Counted from the first letter of the stretch, positions 10,947 to 22,569 are shown. The stretch is DNA of 64,000 nt from Brevundimonas bullata (GCF_014207965.1 NZ_JACHLM010000001.1:124001-188000); one strand, 5' to 3'. Numbers and translations are program-made. The notes: generated by a model from the sequence alone, not told the origin.

Positions 10947-13900
10947 ATGCCGGTCATGTTCAGCCTCGCGACCCTGGCCCTGGTGGCCGCCTATATGGCG
11001 ACCCTGTTCGCGGTCGCCTGGTGGTATGAACGCCCGTCGATCAAGACGCGCGGCGGAGCCTTGGGGCCGTCGCTATACGCCCTGTCGCTGGCCATCTATT
11101 GCACCTCGTGGACCTATTACGGGGCGGTGGGGACGGCGGCGCGGTCGGCGTGGGAATACCTGCCCATCTATATCGGCCCGGCCCTGGGGGTGACGGTGCT
11201 GTTTCCGCTGTGGAAGCGGATCGCGGCGGCGGCCCGGCGCGAGAACGTCGGCTCGATGGCCGACTTCATCTCCTCCCGCTACGGCAAGAGCCCGGCCCTG
11301 GGCGCGGCGGTGGCTGTCGTCGCCATCCTGGGGTCCCTGCCCTACATCGCGCTGCAGCTGAAATCCCTGTCGATGGCGGGAGAGATGATCACCGCCGGGA
11401 CCCCGGTGGCGGGCTCCGAGAGCGTGACGGTTCTGGTCATGGCCGGGGTGCTGGCCGGGTTCGCCATCCTGTTCGGCGCGCGCCGTCCCGACCTGACCGA
11501 GCACAATCGCGGCCTGATCCAGGCTATCGGCATCGAGTCCATCGTCAAGCTGGCCGCCCTGCTGGCCGTGGCGATCTTCGCCCTGGTGCTGCTGCGCCAC
11601 GCCCCCGCCTCAGCGGATATCACCGCCAGCCTGGGCGATCTGGCGCGCTGGCCCGATCTGGACGGACGCTTCTGGGCCATCGTCCTGGTGGCGACGCTGG
11701 CTATCTTCTGTCTGCCGCGTCAGTTTCACGTCGCCTTTGTCGAGGGCGGCGACCCGGCCCAGGTGCGGCGCGCGCGCTGGATCTTTCCCCTCTATCTGCT
11801 GCTGACCAGCCTGGCGGTCCTGCCTCTGGTGGCGGCGGGCGGCCTGTTCGCGCCAGAGGTCAATCCTGACCTGCTGGTCCTGGCCCTGCCGCTGAACTCC
11901 GGCCAGTCGGCCCTGACGGCCATTGTCTTCGTCGGCGGCTTCTCGGCGGCGACGGCCATGGTCATCGTCGAGGCCGTGGCCCTGTCGGCCATGGTGTCCA
12001 ACAATCTGGTCCTGCCGTTATTGGCCGCCGAACGGCGCCGACGCGGCGAGCGCGCCGGGGACATGGCCCGCGCCATCCTGAACATCCGCCGCCTGGCCAT
12101 CGTCGCCCTGCTGCTGATGGCCTGGCTCTATTATCAGGCCATGGACCAGTCGCGCGGTCTGGCGGCCATGGGGCTGGTGTCGTTTGCGGCCCTGGCCCAG
12201 TTGGCCCCGGCCCTGTTCGGCGCCGTGCTGTGGCGGGGCGGGCGCTCGCGCGGAGCGCTGGCGGGCTTAAGCGTCGGCATGACGGTCTGGCTGGTCCTGC
12301 TGGCGGCGCCGCAGTTGGCCCCCGGGTTCGGCCTGAACATTCCGGCCATGTTGGGACTGGCCGATCCCTTCGCGGCCGGGGTCTTCCTCAGCCTGGGCCT
12401 GAACCTCGGCGTCTTTGTTCTGGTGTCCAAGCTGAGCCGTCCACGCCTGATCGATCAGGTTCAGGCCCGCGCCTTCGTCGACCGTCTGGGGCCGGACTGG
12501 ATGGAGGGGCGCGGCGGCCTGGCCGGGGCCTCGGTCGGCGACCTCAAGGCCCTGGTCGCTCGCTTCATCGGCGACGAGCGCGCCGAGCGCGCTTTCGCCG
12601 CCTGGGCGCGCGAAACCGAGATACGCCTACGCGACGCCGACCCCGCCGACGCCGGCCTGGCCCGCGCCGCAGAGCGGATGCTGGCCGGGGCCATCGGCGC
12701 CGCCTCGGCCCGGCGCGTGCTCGCCGCCGCCCTGGCCGCCGGCGGCCGCGCCCCCGAGGACGTGGTGCGGATGCTGGACGAAGCCTCGCAGGCGGTCCAG
12801 TTCAACCGCGACCTGCTGCAGACCACGCTCGACAACATCGACCAAGGCGTCAGCGTGGTGGACGAGGACCTGCGCCTGACCGCGTGGAACCGGCGCTATG
12901 TCGAGATGTTCGACTTGCCGCCCGGCTTCGTCCACGTCGGCCTGCCCATCGCCGCCGTCTATCGCCTGAACGCCGAGCGCGGCGAGAGCCCGCACGACAT
13001 CGAGGCCTGGGTCGAGCGGCGCCTCGAGGCCCTGTCTCGCCGCATCCCCCACGACCATGAGCGCGAGCAGCCCGACGGCCGCATCCTGCGCTCCTCGGGC
13101 GCCCCCATTCCCGGCGGCGGCTACGCCACCAGCTATACCGACATCACCGCCCTGCGCCGCGCCGCCCGCGATCTGGAAGAGGCCAACGAACGGCTGGAGG
13201 CCCGCGTCGCCGACCGCACCGAACGGCTGGAGGAAGCCCGTCGTCTGGCCGAGGACGCCACAGCCTCCAAGACCCGCTTCCTCGCCGCCGCCAGCCATGA
13301 CCTGTTGCAGCCCCTGCACGCCGCGCGCCTGTTCATCGCCGCCCTGAAGGAAGAACCGGCCCTGGCGCCGGGCTCGCCGGGGCGCGGACTGGCGACCAAC
13401 GCCGACCGCTCCATCGACAGCGCCCACCGCCTGCTGACGGCCCTGCTGAACCTGTCCAAGCTGGAGGCGGGCGGGGTCCAGCCCGCCGTGGCCCCCCTGT
13501 CGCTGGACGCCCTGTTCGCCGAGCTGCGCCGCGAGTTCGCCCCCATGGCCCGCGCCAAGGGCCTGCGCCTGACGGTGGTGCCGTCGGGCCTGTGGGTCGC
13601 CTCCGACCACGACCTGCTGCGCTCCATGCTTCAGAACCTGGTCGGCAACGCCATCCGCTACACCGACACGGGCCGGGTTCTGGTCGGGGCGCGGCGCGAC
13701 GGCGAGACGGTGCAGATGCTGGTCTGCGACACCGGACGCGGCATCCCCGACGCCGACCGCGAGAGCGTCTTCGGCGAGTTCGTGCGCTTGCCCGGCGCCC
13801 CGGTGGACGAGCCCGGCGCAGGGCTGGGTCTGGCCATTGTGCAGAAGCTGTCGGACCTGCTGCGCCATCCGCTGTCCATGGCGTCCCGCGTCGGGCGCGG

Positions 13901-14327
13901 CACGACCTTCCGCGTCAGCGCCCCGCGCGCCGCCGCGCGCCCTGTTCCCGCTGTTCCAGTCGAGGGCGACGCCCGCCTGCCGCTGGCGGGGTTGCGGGTG
14001 CTGTGCGTGGACAACGAACCGGCCATCCTCGACGCTTTGACCGCCCTGCTGAGCCGCTGGGGCGCGCAGACGACCACGGCGCGGACCGTGGCCGAAGGGG
14101 TCGCCGCGCAGGGGCCGTTCGACGCGGCTCTGGTGGACCTGCATCTGGGCGACGGCGCGGACGGGTTGACGGTGGTGGACGCCCTGAGGGCGCGCGGCCT
14201 GCGCCGCATCGGGCTTGTCACCGCTGACACCCGCGAGGGGCTGAAGGAAACGGCCACGGCGGCGGGCGCGACCCTGCTGCCCAAACCGGTCAAGCCGGCG
14301 GCGCTGAAGGCGTTTCTGTCGCGTTGA
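10947..14327 (+). CDS. crbS: SSF-fused hybrid sensor histidine kinase, CrbS-like
   Basis: An 1126-aa fusion of a transporter and a sensor. Residues 1 to about 490 carry about 12-13 TM helices of a sodium:solute symporter fold (SNNLVLPLL, RQFHVAFVEGGD), followed by a STAC-like linker, a PAS domain (about 630-730, DNIDQGVSVVDEDLRL), a coiled coil, HisKA with His784 (AASHDLLQPLHAARL), an HATPase domain and a C-terminal receiver with Asp1064. This architecture matches CrbS/MxtR, which senses acetate or a related cue and controls acetyl-CoA synthetase via CrbR. Here crbR-like, porin and acsA genes follow directly. ATG 10947 has no clear ribosome site; ATG 10956 is an alternative. Confidence 0.88.
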   Translation: MPVMFSLATLALVAAYMATLFAVAWWYERPSIKTRGGALGPSLYALSLAIYCTSWTYYGAVGTAARSAWEYLPIYIGPALGVTVLFPLWKRIAAAARRENVGSMADFISSRYGKSPALGAAVAVVAILGSLPYIALQLKSLSMAGEMITAGTPVAGSESVTVLVMAGVLAGFAILFGARRPDLTEHNRGLIQAIGIESIVKLAALLAVAIFALVLLRHAPASADITASLGDLARWPDLDGRFWAIVLVATLAIFCLPRQFHVAFVEGGDPAQVRRARWIFPLYLLLTSLAVLPLVAAGGLFAPEVNPDLLVLALPLNSGQSALTAIVFVGGFSAATAMVIVEAVALSAMVSNNLVLPLLAAERRRRGERAGDMARAILNIRRLAIVALLLMAWLYYQAMDQSRGLAAMGLVSFAALAQLAPALFGAVLWRGGRSRGALAGLSVGMTVWLVLLAAPQLAPGFGLNIPAMLGLADPFAAGVFLSLGLNLGVFVLVSKLSRPRLIDQVQARAFVDRLGPDWMEGRGGLAGASVGDLKALVARFIGDERAERAFAAWARETEIRLRDADPADAGLARAAERMLAGAIGAASARRVLAAALAAGGRAPEDVVRMLDEASQAVQFNRDLLQTTLDNIDQGVSVVDEDLRLTAWNRRYVEMFDLPPGFVHVGLPIAAVYRLNAERGESPHDIEAWVERRLEALSRRIPHDHEREQPDGRILRSSGAPIPGGGYATSYTDITALRRAARDLEEANERLEARVADRTERLEEARRLAEDATASKTRFLAAASHDLLQPLHAARLFIAALKEEPALAPGSPGRGLATNADRSIDSAHRLLTALLNLSKLEAGGVQPAVAPLSLDALFAELRREFAPMARAKGLRLTVVPSGLWVASDHDLLRSMLQNLVGNAIRYTDTGRVLVGARRDGETVQMLVCDTGRGIPDADRESVFGEFVRLPGAPVDEPGAGLGLAIVQKLSDLLRHPLSMASRVGRGTTFRVSAPRAAARPVPAVPVEGDARLPLAGLRVLCVDNEPAILDALTALLSRWGAQTTTARTVAEGVAAQGPFDAALVDLHLGDGADGLTVVDALRARGLRRIGLVTADTREGLKETATAAGATLLPKPVKPAALKAFLSR

Positions 14328-14335
14328 TCGTGTTC

Positions 14336-14502
14336 CTTCTCCCCTTGTGGGAGAAGGTGGGCGCCGGAGGCGCTCGGATGAGGGGTGTCGGCGCGACATT
14401 TCGAATGTCTGACGGACCCGCGACGACAACCTTCAGATGAGGTGCTGACACCCCTCATCCGTCAGGCTCCGCCTGCCACCTTCTCCCACAAGGGGAGAAG
14501 GG
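14336..14502. repeat. Inverted repeat, CTTCTCCC-type, copy 1
   Basis: Long inverted repeat with outer arms CTTCTCCCCTTGTGGGAGAA and its complement, and inner arms CGGATGAGGGGTGTCGGC / GACACCCCTCATCCG. It fills the gap between the convergent crbS- and crbR-like genes, ending 2 nt from the crbR stop, and could serve as a bidirectional terminator. A second copy is at 39720-39864. Confidence 0.8.
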
Positions 14503-14504
14503 AT

Positions 14505-15119
14505 TCAGAGATCGATCGACTGAGCCAAAATCACCGCTTGCGTCCGGTTATGCACCCCCAGCTTGCGGAAGACGCTGGTCAGGTGGGCCTTGATGGTGGC
14601 CTCGGTGACGCCGAGGTCGAAGGCGATCTGCTTGTTCAGCCGCCCGGCTCTCAGGCCTTCGAGAATGCGTAGTTGCGAGGGCGTCAGGCTGGCGATGCGG
14701 GCTTCCAGATCGCCTTCCTCGGGACCGGGCGCGCCGACGTCGGGGGCCCAGCTGTCGCCCGACAGGATGGCGGCGATGGCCTCGACCATGATCGGCAGGG
14801 CGGCGGACTTGGGGATGAAGCCGGCGGCGCCCAGCGTCAGGGCGCGACGCACAGTCGGCGGCTCCTCGCTGGCCGAGACAACGGCGACGGGCACGGCGGG
14901 ATATTCGGCGCGGATGCGGGTCAGGCCCGCCATGCCCTCGCTGTCCGACAGCTTCAGGTCCAGCAGCAGCAGGTCGGTCGCGCCTTCGGCCAAGGCCGCC
15001 TGAACCTCGGCCAGACTGGCGCATTCCGCAATCACGGCGCCGGGTGCGGCCTTTTCGACGGCCGATCTCAACGCCGCCCGAAACAGAGGGTGGTCGTCGG
15101 CGACGACGATGCGATCCAT
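14505..15119 (-). CDS. crbR: LuxR-type response regulator, CrbR-like
   Basis: A 204-aa response regulator: receiver domain with Asp8/Asp9 and phospho-acceptor Asp54 (LLLLDLKLSDSEG), FIPKSA lysine loop, and a C-terminal LuxR helix-turn-helix (LTPSQLRILEGLRAG, NKQIAFDLGVTEATIKAH). ATG 15119 with GGAAGG upstream is the start that leaves the standard receiver N-terminus. It is convergent with the SSF-fused kinase and divergent from the porin-acsA pair. The proposed pairing with that kinase, and control of acsA, follow from CrbS/CrbR (MxtR/ErdR) systems known in gammaproteobacteria; direct control here is inferred. Confidence 0.85.
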   Translation of the reverse strand: MDRIVVADDHPLFRAALRSAVEKAAPGAVIAECASLAEVQAALAEGATDLLLLDLKLSDSEGMAGLTRIRAEYPAVPVAVVSASEEPPTVRRALTLGAAGFIPKSAALPIMVEAIAAILSGDSWAPDVGAPGPEEGDLEARIASLTPSQLRILEGLRAGRLNKQIAFDLGVTEATIKAHLTSVFRKLGVHNRTQAVILAQSIDL

Positions 15120-15192
15120 GAAAATCCTTCCCGCACGCGGTTCTTTTTCGGGTCGAGGCCGCGCTGTGACGACACCATGCCGCGCCTCGACT

Positions 15193-15211
15193 TTGGTCGA
15201 AACTAGACCAA
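15193..15211. promoter_or_regulatory. Candidate operator dyad TTGGTC-N7-GACCAA
   Basis: Perfect 6-bp inverted repeat with a 7-bp spacer, in the divergent control region between crbR and the porin-acsA operon. Position and symmetry suit a dimeric LuxR-type regulator; CrbR is the obvious candidate. No experimental support. Confidence 0.4.
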
Positions 15212-15291
15212 TGGCTAATGGCCGCATACCGCCCCCGCGCGGAATGCTGCGGTCTCGAGGTTCGCATCAGACGCACCCGGGAGGAAATGAC

Positions 15292-16650
15292 ATGGGAAGA
15301 TACCGCCTGCTCGGCGGCGCGGCTGCGGCTGCGCTTCTGTTTGCGCCCGGCGCCGTCCTGGCCCAGGACGCCAATGCGGCCCTCGAAGCGCGCATCGCCC
15401 TGCTCGAAGCCGAACTGAACAGTCTGAAATCCGAGGTCGCCGCCGCGCGAACCCAGCAGACGACCCAGTCGCAGGCCATGGCCCAGGACATCATCCGTCT
15501 GGAAACCCGTCCCGCCGCCACGCCGGTTTCGGCCCCCGCCGCCCCGCGTGAGGAAGGCTTCCGCATCGGCGATCACACGGTCAAGTTCGGCGGCTTCATC
15601 AAGGTCGACGCCATGGCCTCGAACTATTCCGGCGGCGACCCGGCCAACGGCGACGCCCTGCGTGACTACCACCTGCCCGGCTCCATCCCGGTCGGCGGCG
15701 CCGACGAGGACACGGCCACGGACTTCAACGCCCGCCAGACCCGTTTCTGGCTGACCACCGACGGCCTGGTCGGCGGCCACAAGGTCGGCACGCGGCTTGA
15801 GATGGATTTCCAGAGCCTGCCCGGAACCGGCGACCAGCGCATCACCAGCGCCTCCACCCCCGCCCTGCGCCGCGCCTTCGTCACCATCGACAACTGGCTG
15901 ATCGGTCAGGAGTGGACCAACTTCCAAAACACCGCCGTCCTGCCCGAGTCCGCTGATTTCGTCGGCGCCGCCGAGGGCACGGTCTTCGCCCGCCAGGCCC
16001 AGGTCCGTTACACGCGCGGCCCTTTCTCGATCGCGGTCGAGAATCCCGAGACCACCGTCACCCCCTTCGGCGGCGGCGCCCGCATCATCGCCGACGACAA
16101 CAGCCTGCCTGACCTGACGGCCCGCTATGCGATCAGCCGCCCCTGGGGCGACGTCCAGTTCGCAGGCCTGCTGCGTCAGCTGAAATACCAGAACCCGGCG
16201 ACCAGCATCGACGACACGGCGACGGGCTGGGGCCTGTCGGCCTCGGCCAAGCTCAAGGTGGGGGCGCAAGACGACCTGCGCTTCATGCTGTCGGGCGGCG
16301 AGGGCGTGGGCCGCTATCTGGGGCTCAACTTCTCCAACGACGCGGTGCTGGACGCCTCGGGCCAGTTGGACGCCATCGGCGTGATCGCCGGCTTCGCCGC
16401 CTATCGCCACGTCTGGACGCCCGGCTGGCGCTCCAGCCTGATCTGGTCGGCCCAGAGGGTGGACAACGACGTCCTGCTGACCGGAGCGAGCGCCAACCGC
16501 TCGGCCCAGAGCCTGCACGCCAACCTGATCTGGTCGCCCGTGACCGCGTTTGATATCGGCGCCGAACTGATGTTCGCTGATCGCAAGCTGGAATCTGGGC
16601 TGGACGGGGACATGACCCGTCTGATCCTGTTCGCCAAATACGGCTTCTAA
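15292..16650 (+). CDS. DcaP-like trimeric outer-membrane porin
   Basis: A 452-aa porin. It has a clear signal peptide (about 1-24, ending VLAQ), an N-terminal coiled coil (LEARIALLEAELNSLKSEV) typical of DcaP-family porins, and a beta barrel opening with HTVKFGGFIKVDAMASN and ending in LILFAKYGF, the aromatic C-terminal strand. ATG 15292 follows GGGAGGAA. It is 27 nt upstream of acsA and probably in one operon, suggesting a role in uptake of acetate or another small carboxylate that feeds Acs. DcaP porins elsewhere pass dicarboxylates, so the substrate is open. Confidence 0.85.
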   Translation: MGRYRLLGGAAAAALLFAPGAVLAQDANAALEARIALLEAELNSLKSEVAAARTQQTTQSQAMAQDIIRLETRPAATPVSAPAAPREEGFRIGDHTVKFGGFIKVDAMASNYSGGDPANGDALRDYHLPGSIPVGGADEDTATDFNARQTRFWLTTDGLVGGHKVGTRLEMDFQSLPGTGDQRITSASTPALRRAFVTIDNWLIGQEWTNFQNTAVLPESADFVGAAEGTVFARQAQVRYTRGPFSIAVENPETTVTPFGGGARIIADDNSLPDLTARYAISRPWGDVQFAGLLRQLKYQNPATSIDDTATGWGLSASAKLKVGAQDDLRFMLSGGEGVGRYLGLNFSNDAVLDASGQLDAIGVIAGFAAYRHVWTPGWRSSLIWSAQRVDNDVLLTGASANRSAQSLHANLIWSPVTAFDIGAELMFADRKLESGLDGDMTRLILFAKYGF

Positions 16651-16677
16651 AAACAAGAAACTGGGAGGAAAGCGCGC

Positions 16678-18618
<1,941 letters not shown>

Positions 18619-18645
18619 CGACCACCCCCGCTCTCCCCGGAGCAA

Positions 18646-18681
18646 GCGGCCGGCGTTCCGAAAGGGGCGTCGGCCGTTTCG
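18646..18681 (+). terminator. Terminator-like hairpin after acsA
   Basis: Stem CGGCCGGCG / CGTCGGCCG (one wobble) followed by TTTCGTTATT, 28 nt past the acsA stop. The T-tract is short and interrupted. Confidence 0.55.
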
Positions 18682-18740
18682 TTATTGGAACCGGAGCCGC
18701 AGCGGCGCTAGACAGCCCCGACAGCGAACAGGAGCAGACC

Positions 18741-19490
18741 ATGAGCGGAACCGTCCTCATCACCGGCGCCACTTCGGGCATCGGACAGGCCGCGGCGCGA
18801 CGCTTCGCCTCGGCGGGCTGGAAGATCATCGCCACCGGCCGCCGCGCCGGGCGTCTGGACGACCTGGTCGCCGAACTGGGCGCGGACGTGGTCCATCCCC
18901 TCGTCTTCGACATCCGCGACGAGGCCGCCATCGACGCCGCCCTGGACGCCCTGCCCGATGGCTTTGGCGACATCGACGTCCTGATCAACAACGCCGGCCT
19001 CGCGTTGGGCACCGCCGCCGCCCAGGACGCCGATCTGGATCAGTGGCGTCAGATGATCGACACCAACATCACCGGACTGGTCACCATCACGCGGCGCCTG
19101 CTGCCGCGCCTGATCGCGCGCAAGGGCGCCATCCTGAACATCAGTTCGGTGGCCGCGACCTACCCCTACAAGGGCGGCAACGCCTATGGCGGCACCAAGG
19201 CCTTCGTGCGCCAGTTCTCTCTGGGCCTTCGCTCCGACCTGCACGGCACGGGGGTGCGCGTCACCTCCATCGAGCCCGGCATGACCGAGACCGAGTTCAC
19301 CCTGGTCCGCACGAGCGGCGACCAGGCGGCGTCGGACGCCCTCTATGGCGGCGCCCAGCCCATGACCGGCGAAGACATCGCCGAGACCCTGTTCTGGGTC
19401 GCCACCCTGCCGCCGCACCTGAACATCAATGCGCTGGAGCTGATGCCGGTCAGCCAGTCCTTCGCGGGCTTCCAGGTGGCGCGGGGCTAA
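18741..19490 (+). CDS. Short-chain dehydrogenase/reductase, YdfG-like
   Basis: A 249-aa cytoplasmic SDR with the cofactor motif TGATSGIGQAAARRF at the N-terminus, structural NNAGLALG, catalytic Ser (NISSVAATYPY), and YGGTK carrying Tyr and Lys; R37-like basic residues after strand 2 (TGRRAGR) suggest NADP. It resembles YdfG, an NADP-dependent 3-hydroxy acid (serine/3-hydroxypropionate) dehydrogenase, in length and in the C-terminal sequence ETLFWVATLPPHLNINALELMPVSQSF. Stands alone after acsA. Subfamily assignment is good, the physiological substrate is not certain. Confidence 0.88.
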   Translation: MSGTVLITGATSGIGQAAARRFASAGWKIIATGRRAGRLDDLVAELGADVVHPLVFDIRDEAAIDAALDALPDGFGDIDVLINNAGLALGTAAAQDADLDQWRQMIDTNITGLVTITRRLLPRLIARKGAILNISSVAATYPYKGGNAYGGTKAFVRQFSLGLRSDLHGTGVRVTSIEPGMTETEFTLVRTSGDQAASDALYGGAQPMTGEDIAETLFWVATLPPHLNINALELMPVSQSFAGFQVARG

Positions 19491-19510
19491 AGACCCGCTC
19501 TTCCTCTTTC

Positions 19511-19657
19511 GTCATCCTCCGGCAAGCCGCGCAGCGGCGCTGACCGGGGGACCCAGCGGCGCCCGTCAGGGCGACATCCCACGCACCGCGCTTGCCGTGA
19601 AAATCGCCTTCGGCGCCGCTGGGTCCCCCGGTCTCGCTCCGCTCGTCGGAGGATGAC
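19511..19657. repeat. Inverted repeat, GTCATCCTCCGG-type
   Basis: Arms GTCATCCTCCG / CGGAGGATGAC at the ends and GGGGGACCCAGCGGCGCC / GGCGCCGCTGGGTCCCCC inside, in the gap between the SDR and the CYTH-CHAD gene. Noncoding; could act as a transcript 3-prime structure. Confidence 0.7.
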
Positions 19658-19722
19658 GGAAGCAAGAACCTGCCGCAGCTTCGCCGCTTCCGGGATGACG
19701 CCATGAGGCCTAAACTCCCCCC

Positions 19723-21249
19723 ATGGCCTCGCCCGCAACCGAAACCGAGCTGAAGTTCCGCCTCGGGCCGGGCGCGGTCGTGCGCCTGTCGGGCCACCCG
19801 GCGCTGCAAGGCCCGCAGAGCAGCCAGGCCCTGCGCTCGGTCTATTTCGACACCCCCGACGGCGTCCTGCGCGCGGCCGGGTTCAGCCTGAGGGTGCGGA
19901 CCACGCCCGACGGCTTCGTCCAGACCCTGAAACGCCAGACCGCCCCCGGCCAGACCGCCCGTGACGAATGGGAGATGCCCGTCGCCTCCGAGGCTCTGGA
20001 CCTCGCCGCGCTGAAAACCACCCCCGCGCACAGGCTGCTGAAAGACCGCCGCGCCGATCTGTCGCCTCGCTTCGCCACCACGGTGGTGCGGCGCATCCGC
20101 ATGGTCGAGCTGGACGGCGCCCTGATCGAAGCCGCCTTCGACGCGGGCGAGTTGTCAGCCCCAGACCCGGAGGGGCGCGACCGCCGCGAGCCCATCTACG
20201 AGTTGGAGCTCGAGCTGAAGCGCGGCGACCCCGCCGTCTTATTCACCCTGGCCCGACGTCTGGCGCGCGACCTGACCATCGTTCCGGTGTTCGAGAGCAA
20301 GTCCGAGCGCGGCTGGCGCCTGGCCGAGGGGAGCAGTCGCGCGCCCCGCCGCGCCACGTCCACGCCCCTGTCATCCGAAGCCACGACCAGCGACGCTTTC
20401 CGCACTATCGCCATGGCCTGTCTGGCCCAGGTCTCGGCCAACGCCGAACTGCTGCGGGTCGTGCGCCGTCCTGAGGCGGTGCATCAGCTGCGCGTGGGAC
20501 TTCGCCGACTGCGCGCCGCCATCGGCGTCTTCAAGCCCCTGCTGGCCGAGGCGGATCGCCGGCGCATCGAAACCGAGTTGAAATGGCTGGCGCAGGAATG
20601 CGACGCCGCCCGCGATCTGGACGTCTTCATCAGGGACGTCTTCCACCCCGCAGCACTGGAAGCGCCATTCGCCGGTCTGGCGGTTCTGGGCCGGCATCTG
20701 CTGGGGGCACGGGGTCAGGCCTATGACCGTGTCCTCGCCGCCATCGCGTCGCCGCGCTACGCTCTCTTGATGCTGGAGACGACCGCCTGGACCGAGACGG
20801 CGGCCCTGCCCGATGAACCCGTCGCCCCCTTCGCCTCCAAGGCCCTCAGCCGCCTGCACCGTCAGGTCGAGAAGCGCGCCCGCGACCTGACCGATCTGGA
20901 CGCGGAGGCGCGGCATCACCTGCGCATCCGCGCCAAGCGCCTGCGCTACGCCGCCGAGTTCTTCGCCGACCTGTTTCCCGCGCGCCGACGCCGCAAGCGG
21001 TATCTGAAGGCGCTGGAACGGATGCAGGACTCGCTCGGCGCGCTGAATGATCTGGCCGTCGCCCGCGATCGAATCCCCGGCGAGGCCCATCTGGACGACG
21101 CCGAAGTCGCCTTCGCCGCCGGTCGCGTCATCGGTCGGCGCGAGCGCGACGAAGCAGCCTTGTTGACCGCCTCAGTCAAGTCCTGCCGAGGTTTGCAGGA
21201 TACGAAGCCCTTCTGGCGCGGTCGCGCGAAACGTCAAAAACGGTCGTAG
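19723..21249 (+). CDS. CYTH-CHAD domain protein (inorganic triphosphatase-like)
   Basis: A 508-aa two-domain protein like E. coli YgiF. The CYTH domain (about 1-205) begins with the ExExK signature ETELKF and shows Arg-rich strands (FSLRVRTTPDGF, RDEWEM) that bind triphosphate and metal. The CHAD domain (about 220-500) is helical with conserved histidines and basic residues (VHQLRVGLRRLRAAI, HHLRIRAKRLRYAAEFF). CHAD domains bind polyphosphate, so a role in tripolyphosphate or polyphosphate metabolism is likely. Its stop lies about 30 nt before the LexA site of recA. Start ATG 19723 gives the normal CYTH N-terminus. Confidence 0.9.
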   Translation: MASPATETELKFRLGPGAVVRLSGHPALQGPQSSQALRSVYFDTPDGVLRAAGFSLRVRTTPDGFVQTLKRQTAPGQTARDEWEMPVASEALDLAALKTTPAHRLLKDRRADLSPRFATTVVRRIRMVELDGALIEAAFDAGELSAPDPEGRDRREPIYELELELKRGDPAVLFTLARRLARDLTIVPVFESKSERGWRLAEGSSRAPRRATSTPLSSEATTSDAFRTIAMACLAQVSANAELLRVVRRPEAVHQLRVGLRRLRAAIGVFKPLLAEADRRRIETELKWLAQECDAARDLDVFIRDVFHPAALEAPFAGLAVLGRHLLGARGQAYDRVLAAIASPRYALLMLETTAWTETAALPDEPVAPFASKALSRLHRQVEKRARDLTDLDAEARHHLRIRAKRLRYAAEFFADLFPARRRRKRYLKALERMQDSLGALNDLAVARDRIPGEAHLDDAEVAFAAGRVIGRRERDEAALLTASVKSCRGLQDTKPFWRGRAKRQKRS

Positions 21250-21278
21250 TCCACATTTGTTCTCCTCGCCAGGAATGA

Positions 21279-21293
21279 GAACATCTTGTGAAC
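21279..21293 (+). promoter_or_regulatory. LexA (SOS) box GAAC-N7-GAAC upstream of recA
   Basis: GAAC ATCTTGT GAAC is the reverse complement of the alphaproteobacterial LexA operator GTTC-N7-GTTC. It lies about 100 nt ahead of the recA start, where repression of recA transcription would be expected. Confidence 0.85.
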
Positions 21294-21393
21294 CAGAACA
21301 AACCATGCACATAGTCCGGCTCACAGAGGGAGCGGGTCCTGGCGGGTCTCTCCCAAAGCCCAGAATGGAATCATGGCAAGGGAGAGAAAACCA

Positions 21394-22473
21394 ATGGCAC
21401 AGGCGGCATTGAAGCTCGTGGGTAAAGAAGACGGCGATAAGCAACGCGCTCTGGAGGCGGCGATCGCGCAGATCGATCGCGCCTTCGGCAAGGGCTCGGT
21501 AATGAAGCTCGGCAAGGCCGGGGTGGTGGCCGAGATCGAAAGCGTCTCGACTGGCTCGCTCGGTCTGGACATGGCGCTCGGCATCGGCGGCCTGCCGATC
21601 GGCCGGGTGATCGAGGTGTTCGGCCCTGAATCCTCGGGCAAGACCACCCTGGCCCTGCACACCGTGGCTGAAGTCCAGAAGAAGGGCGGCGTGGCTGCCT
21701 TCGTCGACGCCGAGCACGCACTTGACCCGGTCTATGCCCAAAAGCTGGGCGTCAACCTGGACGACCTGCTGGTGTCGCAGCCCGACACCGGCGAACAGGC
21801 CCTGGAGATCGTCGACACCCTGGTGCGCTCCGGCGCCGTCGACATCGTGGTCATCGACTCGGTTGCGGCCCTGACGCCGCGCGCTGAAATCGAAGGCGAG
21901 ATGGGCGACAGCCTGCCCGGTCTGCAAGCCCGCCTGATGAGCCAGGCCCTGCGCAAGCTGACGGCCTCGATCTCCAAGTCGAAGTGCATCGTCCTCTTCA
22001 TCAACCAGATCCGCCACAAGATCGGCGTCATGTACGGCTCGCCGGAAACGACAACGGGCGGCAATGCGCTGAAGTTCTACGCCTCGGTCCGCCTCGACAT
22101 CCGCCGCACCGGCGCGATCAAGAACCGCGACGAGGTCGTCGGCAACACCACCCGCGTCAAGGTGGTCAAGAACAAGGTCGCCCCGCCGTTCCGCGAGGTC
22201 ATCTTCGACATCATGTATGGCGAAGGCATCTCCAAGCTGGGCGAGGTCATCGACCTGGGGGTCAAGGCCGGGGTCATCGACAAGGCCGGCAGCTGGTTCA
22301 GCTATGACTCCACCCGCATCGGTCAGGGCCGCGAGAACGTGCGCGAGTTCCTGAAACAGAACCCCGACATGGCCGCCGCCATCGAGGCCGCCGTGCGCGC
22401 CTCGACCAACAAGATCGCCGACGAGCTCCTGGGCACGCCGGAGCCTGACGAAGGTCAAGACCTGGAAGGGTGA
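21394..22473 (+). CDS. recA: Recombinase RecA
   Basis: DNA strand-exchange ATPase and SOS co-protease, 359 aa. Walker [10 protein letters not shown], the [13 protein letters not shown] strand, Walker [10 protein letters not shown], loop L1 ([19 protein letters not shown]) and L2 ([25 protein letters not shown]) are all intact. ATG 21394, preceded by GGGAGAGAAAA, gives [10 protein letters not shown] as in Caulobacter RecA; the ATG at 21373 would add seven residues. A LexA box upstream and a strong terminator downstream show an independent SOS-regulated unit. Confidence 0.98.
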   Translation: MAQAALKLVGKEDGDKQRALEAAIAQIDRAFGKGSVMKLGKAGVVAEIESVSTGSLGLDMALGIGGLPIGRVIEVFGPESSGKTTLALHTVAEVQKKGGVAAFVDAEHALDPVYAQKLGVNLDDLLVSQPDTGEQALEIVDTLVRSGAVDIVVIDSVAALTPRAEIEGEMGDSLPGLQARLMSQALRKLTASISKSKCIVLFINQIRHKIGVMYGSPETTTGGNALKFYASVRLDIRRTGAIKNRDEVVGNTTRVKVVKNKVAPPFREVIFDIMYGEGISKLGEVIDLGVKAGVIDKAGSWFSYDSTRIGQGRENVREFLKQNPDMAAAIEAAVRASTNKIADELLGTPEPDEGQDLEG

Positions 22474-22569
22474 AACTGAAGGGCTGATCCAGCCCTTCCG
22501 CCAGCTTCTCCGTCCGCCGTCCCCCGCGACCCGCCAACGACCCCGCGGGGCTCGGGCCGGACGGAGCAG

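Noticed and set aside
22508-22566. A second dyad just before the recA terminator as an independent regulatory RNA
   Set aside because: Arms are short and the interior is just GC-rich; more likely part of the 3-prime structure of the recA transcript.
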